Positions 45,778-58,221 are shown, numbered from the stretch's first letter. The stretch is DNA of 64,000 bases from Limanda limanda (GCF_963576545.1 NC_083654.1:22928400-22992399), one strand, 5' to 3'. The notes: generated by a model from the letters alone, not told the origin. Numbers and translations: made by a program.

Positions 45778-48700
45778 TCTCTGTCTCTCTCTGTCTCTGT
45801 CTCTGTCTCTGTGTGTGTGTGTCTCTGTCTCTCTCTCTGTGTCTCTGTCTCTCTATGTGTGTGTGTGTCTCTGTCTCTCTGTGTGTGTGTCTCTCTGTGT
45901 CTCTGTCTCTCTGTGTGTATGTGTGTGTGTGTCTCTGTCTCTCTGTGTGTGTGTCTCTCTGTGTCTCTGTCTCTCTGTGTGTATGTGTGTGTGTGTCTCT
46001 GTCTCTCTCTCTGTGTCTCTGTCTCTCTCTCTCTCTGTGTGTCTCTGTCTCTCTCCGTGTCTCTGTGTGTCTCTTTCTCTCTCTGTCTCTGTCTCTCTGT
46101 GTGTATGTGTGTGTCTGTCTCTGTGTCTCTGTCTCTCTGTGTGTGTGTCTCTCTGTGTCTCTGTCTCTCTGTGTGTGTGTCTGTCTCTGTGTCTCTGTCT
46201 CTCTTAGTGTGTGTCTCTCTGTGTCTCTGTCTCTCTGTGTGTATGTGTGTGTGTGTCTCTGTCTCTCTGTGTGTATGTGTGTGTGTGTCTCTGTCTCTCT
46301 GTGTGTGTGTATCTCTGTGTCTCTGTCTCTCTGTGTGTATGTGTGTGTGTGTCTCTCTGTGTCTCTGTCTCTCTCTCTGTGTGTATGTGTGTGTGTGTCT
46401 CTGTCTCTCTGTGTGTGTGTCTCTCTGTGTCTCTGTCTCTCTTTGCAGGAAGCACGCAGCACACATTCCAAATTTCTTGGGAGGAAGTTTTGAGTTATTA
46501 TTTAGAGCATTGTGGAGACGTGAGAATGACGACACAGACGTGAGATGGTGAACGGAAGCAAATGATTGATCCACTTCATCATTAACATTAAAACCAAACT
46601 GTCCAATAAGAACCAGTTGAAAAGGATATAAAACAACTTGCACCAAACATGAAAGCCTGTGGTAGCTTCAGTTGTCATAAAACTCAAAAGGTTTAGTTTG
46701 TCCAGCTTGTGCTCTGTAAAAAACATGGCTGCCTCCGTAGAGACGACCTGCTCCCGATGTAGATATAAAGTATTTATAGATATAAAGTACGTAAATATAA
46801 AGTATTAATACATGAAGTACGGAAATATAAAGTATTTATATATAAGGGCTCATTCTAGGGTGAAGAGAACAACAATTTGTTGAATTTAGATGAAACACAC
46901 TAGTGAAAACATAATTTAGATTGTTTTGTATTCAGTTTCGGCAAATAGATTCTTTCAGGTAAATCTAACGCACCGAACCTCTTAATAGTTTGTAATCAGC
47001 AAGAACGGGTGTGTGTAAAATGCACAGGAGACCACTCATAAAGGAGGAGGAGCTTCACACCCAAGTCTCCAGACCGTTGTCTCCGTCTGCCGACACTGAT
47101 TCTTCTTTTAACCTTTAACTTATGTGCAGTTTTTGATTTGGATGAGTTAAATACAGAGTTTCCTTTAACCTCTCTCTCCTCTCCCTGCAGACGTCCAGCA
47201 GGTGGTGCTGAGTGGAGCAGAGGTTCCCCCTGAGCAGCAGCAGTGGAGCCCCCTGGTGGACCAGGAGGATCCAGAGCCCCTCTACATTAAAGAGGAACAG
47301 AAGGAACTAAGGATCAGTCCGGAGGGAGAGCAGCTTCAAGGAGTGGAGGAGGCTGATATAATAAAGTTCACGTTTACTCCTGTCGCTGTGAAGAGTGAAG
47401 AAGATGAAGAGAGACCTCAGTCGTCACAGCTTCATCAGAGTCAGACTGAGGAGATCAGAGCGAACATTCGAGGACCAGAACCAGAACCAGCCAGGAACTC
47501 GGGTCCTGAGGCACATTTACAACCAGGTCCTGTAAACAAGACTTCAAACTGCTTTGAGCCTGTGGCTGAAACCAGAGCTGTTGATTGGAGGAAGACCAGG
47601 GAATCTCCATCTTGTTTTAATACAAGAATTAACAAATTTCCCGTAAGTTATATGATATTTAAAATTGATTTAAAAAAACGATTTCACTGCTCCGAGTGTT
47701 TTGCAATGAGAGAGTTCTGTTTGCACAGCACAGTGGTGCCCTGTGTGAGGCTGTGTGTAGGGTGACGTAGAAAGATGTTGAGAGGAGACAGTGACACCTG
47801 GTGGACAGATGACACACATGGTGCAGACTTGTCTTATCACCTGTTTTGTGTGTGTTCTTTTCTCCAGTGCAACACTCTGCCGGCCGTGAGGCTCCCTCAA
47901 GGCCTGGAGAGGATCCTGGCGAATGTTGGATATGTGTACGTAAAACACACTCATGACTCTTATTTCAAAGCTATGTTTCCTCTCATGTAACGTGTGTGAT
48001 TGTGTGTCTGTAGGAATGGAGAGTTGCTCTACAGGGTTCCAGCAGCTCCTCCTCTTGTTGCTGCTGCTCCTCAAGCGAAGCCTCTGATTCCACAGTAGGT
48101 CACCTGACCGGAGGAGCACAACAAACACACTGTTGCCTTATTATTACATATTGATTTGTGGACCCCCACCAGCGACCTTAAATTGTTCTTTTCTTACTTC
48201 ACAGTTTGACACGGTGGTAATTCCTGCTCTGATCTGTTTCTCCCACAGAAAGCGAAGGCGAGCCAACCCGCTGGACGACAGCCGGCCGTACATCAAGAAG
48301 CCGCCCAACGCCTTCATGCTCTTCAGGAAGGAGGAGCGGCTGAAGGTCGTGGCCGAGCTCAACAACGCCAACAGTGCGGCTGTGAACACCATCATTGGAC
48401 AGAGGGTACGTGTGTTAGTGAGTCTGTGGCACACAAACTACAGCTTGTAAAAGATTTACAAGTTTACACTATGAAAACACTATGAAAATATTCCTCTATT
48501 GATAACTCTCGACAGTAATTTTTACCGACACCTAGAGATGAAGTTTCCTCTGCGTTTGTCCGTGTGTTCGTTAGAAGAATTACTGTCGATTCTTTATTGA
48601 CATTTCATAAAAGAGTTTTCACCCTGGAACCAGGTCGACCTATCAGATGATTCAGACCAAAAGAAATATTGGAAAATTAATGAATTGAATTTAACCTTGT

Positions 48701-51700
48701 TGTTAATATATTGTAGCTTGTGTGTCTTGTACGTTTCTATGTGGTCTGTAGTAACTTTGTGTGGTGACTAGGGCTGCAACTTACGACTATTCTGATAGTC
48801 GATTAGTCACCGATTATTGAAACGATTAATCGACTAATTGGATTATGAATTACACAAATTCTCAACAGCTTTTAAATTTAGCTTGAGGTTGTTTCGAGGC
48901 ATGTGATGACTGAAAATAAAGACAATAAAGATCGATACTTTATTAAAAAAATGTCTTTTAATAAACGTTGCTGCATATAAGGGTACTGGTGACACAAAAG
49001 CAAAGACAAATCAAGTTTTTGTCCATTTAAAACCAAGGACAGGCAAAGTGCTAATAAAAAAAAAAATATTTTAATTAAAGTTTCCCTTTTTACTGTGAAC
49101 TAAGAACAGGCCAAGTGCTGATACTAAAAATAAATTAAAAATCAAGTATCCATTTTTCGTGTTAACAAAAAGGACAGGGAAAATAACAATAATAAAAAAT
49201 TCAACAAACGAAACTACAGTCTTCTTCTGACTGAATAATTGTGATTAAAACAAGACGTTTGTCAGGCAATAGGATAACATTTCGCTTTTGAACTCGTTAA
49301 AAAAAAGTTTAAACCATATTTTTGTCATGGATGCTAGAATCCTGCGCACAGGTATAAACGTTTATATATAACATCTGACAGAGGCGAGTCCGCATCGTCA
49401 CGTTACGATGTCACACGTGACTCCTCCTCCTCACACGCGTGTGTCCTGCTTCCATGGAGAGCAGGTCCGCTGTACAGATACTGCAGGTAGTTTTTTTCGG
49501 GCCGTTAAGAGTGAAGTTCTCCCGAACTTTTTACTTTGTGTTGCGCGCGGCAGCGGACGGCGCCATCGGTCCATGTTTTGTCACTATTGAACATGCGCGA
49601 CTTTCAGAGATAGGAAGAAGGCGAGATGGCTCACTCCTCAGGTACTTCCATCAGCACCTCCGGTAAAACAAAGTTTAGTTCCGCTGCGCGGCACGAGAAA
49701 CACGCGCTAGGACGTCACCAACGATTCTTCGACAAGTAAATTCGTCGGCGACTATTTTTGTCATCGATTTTTGTTGTCGACTAATCGTTGCACCCCTAGT
49801 GGTGACGCTGAACCATCCGATCATAGCCATCATGATTTTTCACCGTTGTGTTTAACATTTCCACGGTAAAAGCGAGTTCCACTAATCAGAAACGTTGCTG
49901 CTACACCTGAGGATTGTGGGTAGTGTAGTACTTCTCCTTGACATTGTGAACAAAACACGTTTCTCTTAAAACGCTGTTGGTATCATTCAGACTTGCGGCT
50001 ACGTTAATGTGACTGAGACGTCTTACACAAGCAAATCAATGAGAAACACAACGTCAATAGAAGTGAGCGACAAAGAATGTTGAAAATGTTCCGTGCTGAT
50101 CGGGTTCGGAGAACGTGGAGCTACTTTATCGTGTCCTGCCTGTTTGAGAAGTAAGTGAAATGTTGTTTACTAGCTAACGTTACTGTCGTCTTTATAGTTT
50201 TTTATATTTATGTACTTTGACATCTAACGTTATAATGATATATGAAGCTAGCTGTGCAGTGATGTTAGCATTGATGCCAGGTCAGTTAGCTAACTTTAGT
50301 CAATCAGACGAACGGAACCTCAGTTGTCCTGGTGGATGGAGACAAGTCGGCACATAGTTGTTTAAATCTAACAAATGTCCCACTGTGTTTCTAACTCTTT
50401 AACCTGCATTGATTGATCAGTTGACAAATTAGTCTTTTAATCAATGAATCAACAGATGTTGATTTTATTTCCCGTGGAGCTGACACAGATATTATTCCGG
50501 CCCAACAGGGGGCGCTGCTTCTAGCCTGATAGCAGCGAGATTTGTCACCTCGTTATTGTACGTGTTATAACCTCATGTCCAGTGAACAGCTAATGCAATT
50601 GGTGTTTACATTCTGAGTGCTGGCCCAATGATACTTGATCTGTTTAATTCCAGGTGATAATGCATTGTCCAGTTTGTGGATCCGACCTGATCTCAGCGAC
50701 AACATTCTGCCGACGCTGCGGAAACAAAGTCAGATTCTTGTTTGAAGCCGCTGATGCTGCCACAGGTTTGTTTCAGAGATTACTGTCGATCCATGTCTGT
50801 ATAAACTGGATGACAACAGAACTCTACAATGATGCAGGGATCGTTACATTATGTCTTCATGACATTTGATTGAACTCTGTCTGAAGCAGGAAGAGGAAAA
50901 CGGGCTCTGGCTTCATATCCGAGTTCGAAAGAGTTAAAATCACGTTTAAAGAAAAAGACAGAAAGGAAAAAAAGAGAACCACAGAAGGAAAGCCTTGTGA
51001 AGGTAATTTCTCTTTGCTGTCGGCCACTCCCCTTTCTCCTGGTGGTCCTTTCTGTCACATATATATATATAATATATGTATATATATATTTACTATTCAC
51101 ACATCATGTTTCTCTGTAGATTTCAGTGGGTATTATGCAGGTGACCAAGGGTTGGCTGAGAGCTGTCAGAGGAATGGTTCTACCCTTCATCGTGAAACCA
51201 CTGGCAGATGCAGAGGAATTGTTGGAAGCTGCAAAACAGAAGATGAAGGAGTTCCTCCCGAAGGCGCCGGTCGGTTCTTATGTTCTGCTCTCAGCTGATG
51301 GAACAAAGATCATCTCTGTACCAGGAACAGAAGCTGCCTTCTCTCTGAAGCTCTACAAGGAGGCAGTGAAGAAGTCCTACCAACGCATCCCACTCTGTAC
51401 GGTTAAAGACCACTGTAAGAAATGTTTTCATTATGAACCAGTTGAGCATCTCCAGTAAAACGCTCCATTGTTGAAATGTATTCAAAATGTTCTCATCTTG
51501 TTTTTGGCAGCCGAGCATCTCAGCAACCCGAGAGATTCGGAGGAGATGAAGAGGAGAAGAGGAGAAGAGGAGCAGAGAAGAGGGGCAGAGAAGAGGGGCA
51601 GAGGAGAAGAGGAGAAGAGGGGCAGAGGAGAAGAGGGGCAGAGGAGAAAAGGGGCAGAAGAGGAGGTGAGGAGCAGAGGAGAAGAGGAACAGAGGAGAAG

Positions 51701-54700
51701 AGGAACTGAGGAGCAGAGAAGAGGAGAAGAGGAACAGAGGAGGAACAGAGGAGAAGAGGAACAGAGAAGAAGAGGAGCTGAGGAGCAGAGAAGAGGAGAA
51801 GAGGAGCAGAGGAGAAGAGGAGCAGAGAAGAGGAGCTGGGGAACAGAGGAGAAGAGCAGAAGAGGAGCAGAGGAGCAGAAGAGAAGAGAAGAGTAGCAGA
51901 GGAGCTGATCCAGTGGAGTTGGAAGCAGGAAGCTCATCTCACTGGTTCATTGTAGCTTCTCTCAAATCTTTTACATTACATTTCATTTAGCTGACGCTTT
52001 TATCCAAAGCGACTTACAATAAGTGCATTCAACCCCGAGGGTACAAACCAAGAACAACAAGAATCAAGACAGTAAAATTTCTTCGAAATAAAGCAAAAAT
52101 ACAGAGTGCTATAAGTAAGTGCCATTTTAGTGCTACCAAAGTGTTAGTTTCAAAAGTGGTTAGTTTTTTTTTTTTTTTTTTTTTTTTTATTCAAGGTACA
52201 GTCGGAAGAGGTGTGTTTTTAGTTTTCGGCGAAAGATGTGTAAACTTTCAGATGTCCGGATGTCGAGTGGGAGCTCATTCCACCATTTAGGAGCTAGGAC
52301 AGAAAACAGTCGTGATTTTGATGAGTGTTTAGCTCGCAGTGAAGGAGGAACGAGTCGTTTAGCTGAAGCAGAGCGGAGAGAACGTGCTGGTGTGTAGTGT
52401 TTGACCATGTCCTGGATGTAAACTGGACCTGATCTGTTTACAGCATGGTATGCGAGTACTAGTGTTTTGAACCGGATGCGGGCAGTCACTGGTAGCCAGT
52501 GTAGGGAGCGGAGGAGCGGGGAAGTGCGAGTGAATTTAGGTTGGTTAAAAACCAGTCGAGCTGCTGCATTCTGGATGAGCTGCAAAGGTCGGATGGCAGT
52601 AGCAGGTAGACCTGCCAGGAGGGAGTTACAGTAGTCGAGGCGTGAGATGACCAGGGCCTGGACCAGAACCTGCACCGCCTTCTGAGTGAGAAGGGGGCGT
52701 ATTCTCCGGATGTTGTAAAGCATGAATCTACAGGACAGCGTTGTTGCAGTAATGTTGGCAGAAAGGGAGAGTTGGCAGTCGAGTGTCACACCCAGGTTCC
52801 TAGCAGTCTGAGTGGGGGTCAGCACGGAGTTGTCAAAGTTAATAGTCAGGTCATGGGTGGGAGAGTTTGTCCCTGGAAGGAAAAGTAGTTCAGGGAAAAG
52901 ACAGGATTAGTTGGGTGTCATCAGCATAGCTATGGTAGGAAAAGCCATGTGAGTGAATGACAGAGCCGAGAGTGTTGGTGTACAAAGAAAAGAGGAATCT
53001 TCAACACAACAGAGAGATATCTTGTTCTAGTTTCAGTGATTTGACCTTGAACAGAACCACTGAGGATGTTGGAGAATATTCAAGTCAAACCAAGTCCAGA
53101 AAAATGTCCATATTCTGAGAATCATGTCCACAAAATCTCGTTTTATCGTTTCAACCAGAGAGAGACAGAGAAGAGAGAACATGACGTCATAGTTCAAATA
53201 AGAAACAAATACGTTGAAGAGCTTCAACGTCTTTCCAAACGGCAAAGGAACAAGTGGTTGTTGGTTCAGGTTGTGTCCTCTACCTGATGTCAGCCCCCCC
53301 CCCCCCACACACACACACACACATGAGACTCAGCTGCAGGGTGTGTGCACGACCTTCAATGACCTTCATCACCTGTACAAGGTCACGATTTCCCCCAAGG
53401 CCCAAACGTCTCCGAGGATTTGAGCCTCTGGTTGTTCAGTGAGATTTGTGACTTGATGCTGAACCACAGATTGAAATGTTTGTGTATTTCTTGTTATATA
53501 TAAAATATATTGACTGTATGTAGTTACTGCATAAGCATCGTCCATCGCCATAATAAACTTTGGACCTAATTTGTCTGTATTAACATGACTCAGCGTTTGT
53601 CCTGTGGTGACGAGCGGCTCAGATTGTTTTAGTCAATGTTCATCAAATGAAACTGAATTTTCTGTATTACTGTTCACGTGTGGATTCTATTTATAGGTTT
53701 GAATGATTTATTGAAATGAAACATCACATGTGGATTGTTTCAGAGTCTGTTAAACAACAACACAATCTTCAGACCCAAGTACACAACATTTCAAATTAAA
53801 AGCGCTGTAATTTAACTTGGTTTAAAGCATGGCAGCAACAAAACGAAGGTTGTGCTTTTACTTTGAAGACAAAAGAGATTATGGTAAAATATATATGATC
53901 AAATTATTTTGACCCAGTTGTCGACCACTGCTGTAGTTTATCTGAGGACCGAGATGAAGACACTGTCTCGCGCTGGGACTCGCACCTGAATCACTCACCT
54001 GGGGTCTCGTGGCTCCTTTTACTGTCATTTTGATTCTTGTACTTAATTTTAATAACTGCTCCTTGTTCATATTCTTCCAGTGTCAGTTAAGTATTTATAA
54101 TTTACCAAGTCGTATATTATGGATTTACAGGAGCCTCCACACCTTGTGTGAGACGTCTCGGCCACGTACTCATTTCATGGTTATAATATTGTGGCTGATC
54201 ATCATAATCTCTATTGAGAAAACCAATACATATTTTTGTGCGATCAAGGATTTGATTTGATCTCCAACATCAAAGGATCCTCGAGGATCTAGAGGAGAAA
54301 ACTCTGACCTTTGATCTGATGCAAAGAGAAATCCGGATCTGGTGAATTACAAAGTTCCTGAGGGATGAACTCTGAGTGATGTTGTGGTCGTGCTGGTGTT
54401 TGTGTCGTGACGTGTAGTTGTGTGTCTGTGCGCTGACAGTGTGTTGTTGTGTGTCCTCAGTGGAAGGCGCTGCCAGGAGAGGTGCAGGCCAAGTACTACG
54501 AAGAAGCTGAGAAGGAGAAGCAGATCCACAGCCAGCGCTTCCCCGACTGGTCGTCAAGTGACAACTACGTAAGTTCACACGCACACACTCAACGCACACA
54601 CTCAACGCACACACTCAACGCACACACTCAACACACACACTCAACGCACACATGTTCACAACATCGCACAAAGGTTTTCTTCAGCTGATGTTTTTGTGTA

Positions 54701-54776
54701 GGGCAAAAAGAGGAGGAGGATCAGGAGGAAGGGTCCGAACATGACCGGAGGTCCGTCACTGCTCAACGCCCCGTGA
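44005..54776 (+). CDS. Putative fusion: zinc-finger-gene leader spliced to a TCF/LEF-like HMG box
   Basis: Seven exons join in phase: 44005-44281, 47191-47642, 47868-47935, 48014-48094, 48249-48405, 54461-54568 and 54702-54776, giving 405 residues. Exons 1-2 (residues 1-243) match the neighbouring zinc-finger gene (leader, then [23 protein letters not shown] and [16 protein letters not shown]). Exon 2 ends at a strong CCC/GTAAGT donor instead of continuing into fingers. Exons 3-4 encode an unfamiliar linker ([20 protein letters not shown]). Exons 5-7 encode an HMG box (about 309-376: [20 protein letters not shown], then [20 protein letters not shown]) followed by [16 protein letters not shown]. 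Order, spacing, the GQR/WKAL intron position and the DNY/GKKRR junction follow TCF7/LEF1. Likely a nuclear DNA-binding protein without a visible beta-catenin-binding region. That exons 1-2 belong to the same transcript is inferred from phase and strand only. Confidence 0.6.
44300..44640. repeat. 33-bp minisatellite in intron 1 of the fusion gene
   Basis: About eight units of TGCTATGTGGTTGCTAAGCT followed by AGTGGAGCTAAGG, some with a CTAACTGC variant. Confidence 0.9.
44985..46447. repeat. Compound GT/CT microsatellite block with a repeated anchor
   Basis: Four copies of an anchor (GAGATCAAAGGAGGCTTTGA, near 44984, 45172, 45358 and 45607) each lead into CTCTGTCTCTGTGTG-type DNA. The fourth extends into a (GT)n tract at 45684-45775 and then about 670 bp of mixed GTGT/CTCT. 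The long ORFs on both strands are artefacts. Confidence 0.9.
46448..47190. other. Intron 1 (distal part) of the fusion gene
   Basis: No recognised element apart from a TATAAAGTA-type short repeat at 46763-46845. Ends with a pyrimidine tract and CTCCCTGCAG acceptor. Confidence 0.5.
48761..49806. mobile_element. Non-autonomous hAT element with 8-bp target duplication
   Basis: Element 48769-49798 starts TAGGGCTGCAAC and ends GTTGCACCCCTA. GTGGTGAC occurs exactly on both sides (48761-48768, 49799-49806). Subterminal regions carry GATTAGTC/GACTAATC-type inverted words. No transposase ORF. It lies in intron 5 of the HMG-box gene. Confidence 0.92.
50654..51896 (+). CDS. Nested gene: N-terminal zinc ribbon with Glu/Arg/Gly-rich tail, family unknown
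   Basis: Exons 50654-50765 (ATG at 50660), 50890-51002, 51120-51414 and 51511-51896 join in phase, giving 299 residues. A non-coding first exon ending at 50150 (GAGAA/GTAAGT) is likely. Residues 1-25 form a zinc ribbon ([20 protein letters not shown]). Next come a Lys/Arg-rich stretch ([20 protein letters not shown]) and a folded-looking segment of about 98 residues with [20 protein letters not shown]. This recalls the N-terminal part of large multi-copy fish proteins annotated as G2E3-like, but that is a weak memory match. The tail (from about 180) is an arginine/glutamate repeat, RRGEEEQ-like, encoded by a polypurine minisatellite. The gene sits in intron 5 of the HMG-box gene, on the same strand. 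It may be a 3'-truncated copy ending near an L2 insertion. Confidence 0.55.
51540..51905. repeat. Polypurine GAGGAGAAGAGGA-type repeat
   Basis: About 365 bases almost purely A and G on the plus strand, in irregular 12-15-bp units. It encodes the tail of the nested gene and also leaves the other frames open. Confidence 0.9.
51966..52986 (-). mobile_element. 5'-truncated L2 LINE fragment, minus strand
   Basis: Starts with the (TACAT)n/ATTTCATTTAGCTGACGC tail and runs through the C-terminal 212 codons of the L2 ORF (52825-52187) into the RT near GVPQGSVLGP-coding sequence. About 110 bp present in the full element is deleted near 52890 (between CAGTCTTGTC-side and GGAAAAGACAGG). AATCTT on both sides may be the target duplication. 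Confidence 0.88.
53000..54460. other. Distal intron 5 of the fusion gene, no gene seen
   Basis: Contains a C-run/(CA)n at 53286-53325 and unique sequence. Confidence 0.5.
54569..54701. repeat. ACTCAACGCACAC repeat in the last intron of the fusion gene
   Basis: About six 14-bp units (CACTCAACGCACAC) at 54588-54650 within a 133-bp intron bounded by GTAAGT and GTGTAG. Confidence 0.8.
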
Positions 54777-56736
54777 CACGCCCACGGGACACGCCCACTT
54801 TGGATCCTCAGCTCTCCACTGACTCTATGCTTTTAATTTGAAGGTTTCACCTCCTCTTCCCCTCCCCCCCCCACACCTGTTTCATTGAGGTGAAATTGAA
54901 CTGAATTCCAAATAGATGAGTTTTCAATGGATAAAACATGAGAATCAGTTATTAAGATTATTTCGATCGGATCCATGATCAGTGTGAACCGAGTTTGAGT
55001 CAAAGCTTGTGAACATATTAAAAACAGAAGTGAAGAACCAGCTCTGTTCCACTCAAACCTCTGAGCTTCACCTGGACTCAATCCTCAGAGGACGTCCTCC
55101 AGGGACGTGGATGCTATGAAGCTAATGTTCCTCCATGTTCTAGTCAAAGTTGTACTTCGCTCTGCTGACCTCACTGTGGCGCTAGAGCTGAGTCCAGCTT
55201 CTCGCAAACATCTGTATAAACATTTCAGCCGGGATCAAAGACTCGGGCAGACGGACGTAGTCCAAGTATTCTGGATTAATTTATTTCAGTCGGAGACACA
55301 GACGCTGAGCAGAGGACACACAACATGTGACCAATGAACACACACAAAACAGGTGATTAGACAAGTCTGCACCGTGTGTGTCATGTGTCCACCAGGTGTC
55401 ACTGTCTCCTCCACCAGTTACCATGCTCCTCAGTCATCGTGCTTTTACCGATTTTTTTTCTAAAGTATTATCTCGTTCAAATACGCCGGTGAAAAGGTTT
55501 AAAAAACAGCTTTTGTGTAAGAAGTTCTTTGCTATGATAATTAAATTATTTTCCCCAAACTGCCTGTTTGTCCTTCATTCAGATTCCAGACGTTCATGTT
55601 TTCCATTATTTTGGTCGAGAGAAGTTCATCGGTACCTGAAACCTTCTGAGAAGCTTGAATGAAATGTAAACAGAAAGTAGATTGTCTAGAGTATTATATT
55701 CTTAAAGTGTTCAAAGTAAAAGTACACAGTAAAGGATGAATGTGTACGCAGCATTTTACAGATTTATCTGGTTTCATATTACAAACAAAATTTATAGTGA
55801 TGACAATAATTTGAGTATTTACAATGAAGAGCAGCAGATTTTCACATTTAACCTTGAACCATCTTGTGTTATAAATATATACAGTATATATATATCTATA
55901 TAAACATATATAGTAGTATTTCAGTGACGGATCCACTGTTTCCTCTCTTCAAACAGAAAGATCAAAGTCATTGAGGAACCTGATGTTTCCTGTTTCCTGT
56001 CGATGATCCGAGCGTCTCTGGCCTTTCGTCTTATCTCCGCTCAGATAAACCCGTCGTGTCTCTGAAGCTCGTTATCTGCTCCTGTCTGAATTAAAGGTCC
56101 CCCCCCCCCCATCACACGCAGCTCGTCTCTCATTGGACGATCCCTCTGAGCTCAGCTGGGCGTCGCCCTTCCAATCAGAGAGCAATAAAATACTCTCACC
56201 TTGTTTTACTTTGAAAAGACACCAAACAGGTGCCGCCGCCTGGTTGGAGCCGTGACGAAGATCAAAGGCTTTGGTGATGGACGAAACGCTCTCAGCCAAT
56301 CACATCGCTGATCTGAACCAGGTCACCCAGTCGCAGCCAGACTCGTGTTCCTGTCGTGAAAGACCCTGAGCTGTGATTGGTCAGAGCGGCATGTGATCAC
56401 GACAGCGCCCTCTTGAGGCTCAGACCAGCACGTCCCGGATCACATGACGGGAATCGAACCTGTGACGCTGCTGTCAGGTCTTTTTTAAGGGATGTGTCAG
56501 CTGTGAGTGACGAGGCCTCGGGGCCAATCAGCTTCATGGGGGGGCTGATCAGGGCCGATGGATATACAGAGTGACATCTGATGTTTATACGTCTCTGTGA
56601 AAATATATTTTAATATTTAACTACAGGAAACTCCTCCTGATCATGTTTATATCTATGTTTATTAAATGTTTATATCTATGTTTATTAAATGTTTACATAA
56701 AGACGACTCGGTGGAGATGAGCAGCTTTATGAAGAA
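54777..56736. other. Intergenic DNA, no gene seen
   Basis: C-runs at 54863-54873 and 56101-56110. No exon-like sequence recognised on either strand between the HMG-box gene and cart. Confidence 0.4.
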
Positions 56737-56738
56737 AC

Positions 56739-56744
56739 TTTATT
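56739..56744 (-). terminator. cart polyadenylation signal
   Basis: AATAAA on the minus strand about 95 bases after the CART stop codon. Confidence 0.6.
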
Positions 56745-56836
56745 TAATAAAAATACATGAATCTGAGACACTGAACCAGACTGAGACATGCAGAGTGTCC
56801 TTCTGTCTCCATGGCGACCAGGGACAGGACGTGAGG

Positions 56837-57528
56837 TCAGTAGCAGCGCAGGAAGAAGGTGTTGCACGCCGTTCCTCTCAGGCAGTCGCACAGACGCCCG
56901 ATCCGAGGTCCATGCTTCATCGCACAGCGTTCACCTACATCACACTGAGAGAGAGGGGGGGGGGGAGAGGGGGGGAGAGGGAGGGAGAGAGACCAGAGAG
57001 AGAGACCAGAGAGAGAGAGAGAGGTACAGAGAGAGAGAGAGAGAGGGAGGGAGGGAGAGAGAGAGAGAGAAAGAGAGAGAAAGAGAAAGACCAGAGAGAG
57101 AGAGGGAGGGAGGGAGAGAGACCAGAGAGACCAGAGAGAGAGAGAGACCAGAGAGAGAGAGAGACCAGAGAGAGAGAAAGAGGGAGGGAGAGAGAAAGAG
57201 ACCAGAGAGAGACCAGAGAGAGACCAGAGAGAGAGAGAGAGACAGACCAGAGAGAGAGAGAGAGAGGGAGGGAGGGAGAGACCAGAGAGAGAGACCAGAG
57301 AGAGACCAGAGAGAGAGGGAGGGAGAGAGAGAGAGAGACCAGAGAGAGAGAGAGGGAGGGAGGGAGAGACCAGAGAGAGAGGGAGGGAGAGAGAGAGAGA
57401 GACCAGAGAGAGAGAGACCAGAGAGAGAGACCAGAGAGAGAGAGAGTTTCAGGTTATAGTTCTAAATACTGTAAATATATATTGAACGTCACATAACTCG
57501 ACTGCCAGCGACACTTCCTCCTCCTCCT

Positions 57529-57559
<31 letters not shown>

Positions 57560-57580
57560 GCTCTCTCTGTCTCTCTCTCT

Positions 57581-57614
<34 letters not shown>

Positions 57615-57672
57615 GCTCTCTCTCTCTCTCTCTGTCTCTCTGGTCTCTTTGGTCTCTTTGGTCTCTCTGGTC

Positions 57673-57703
<31 letters not shown>

Positions 57704-57955
57704 CCCTCTCTCTCACCCTCTCTCATTGTTGAACAGCTGGTTTCTCTTTCATCTTTAAGGTCTAACGAGTCTGCAGATCATATTTCATAACATCTATGAT
57801 AGTTTGTTGCTGTACATTGAATTGAATGAAGTCATTAGTTTGATTGACAGCTGTCACTCAGTTTCTCACTCGGGGGATGACGCTGGCTTTCTTCTCCACC
57901 GAGAGTCCCACCCTGGATTCTGCTTCGTCCAGGAAACCCTGTAGAACCTCCGCCT

Positions 57956-58034
<79 letters not shown>

Positions 58035-58074
58035 GACACACACACACACAGACACACACACACACACAGACACA

Positions 58075-58122
<48 letters not shown>

Positions 58123-58143
58123 GACACACACACACACACACAG

Positions 58144-58221
<78 letters not shown>

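Noticed and set aside
45611..46646. Long ORFs on both strands rich in Thr/His/Arg/Asp or Cys/Val/Ser/Leu
   Set aside because: They are translations of GT/CT microsatellite DNA, open in many frames at once, with no domain or codon signal.
56803..56818. X-box-like GTCTCCATGGCGACC near the cart 3' end
   Set aside because: Matches only part of the RFX consensus and lies in a 3' UTR of a non-ciliary gene.
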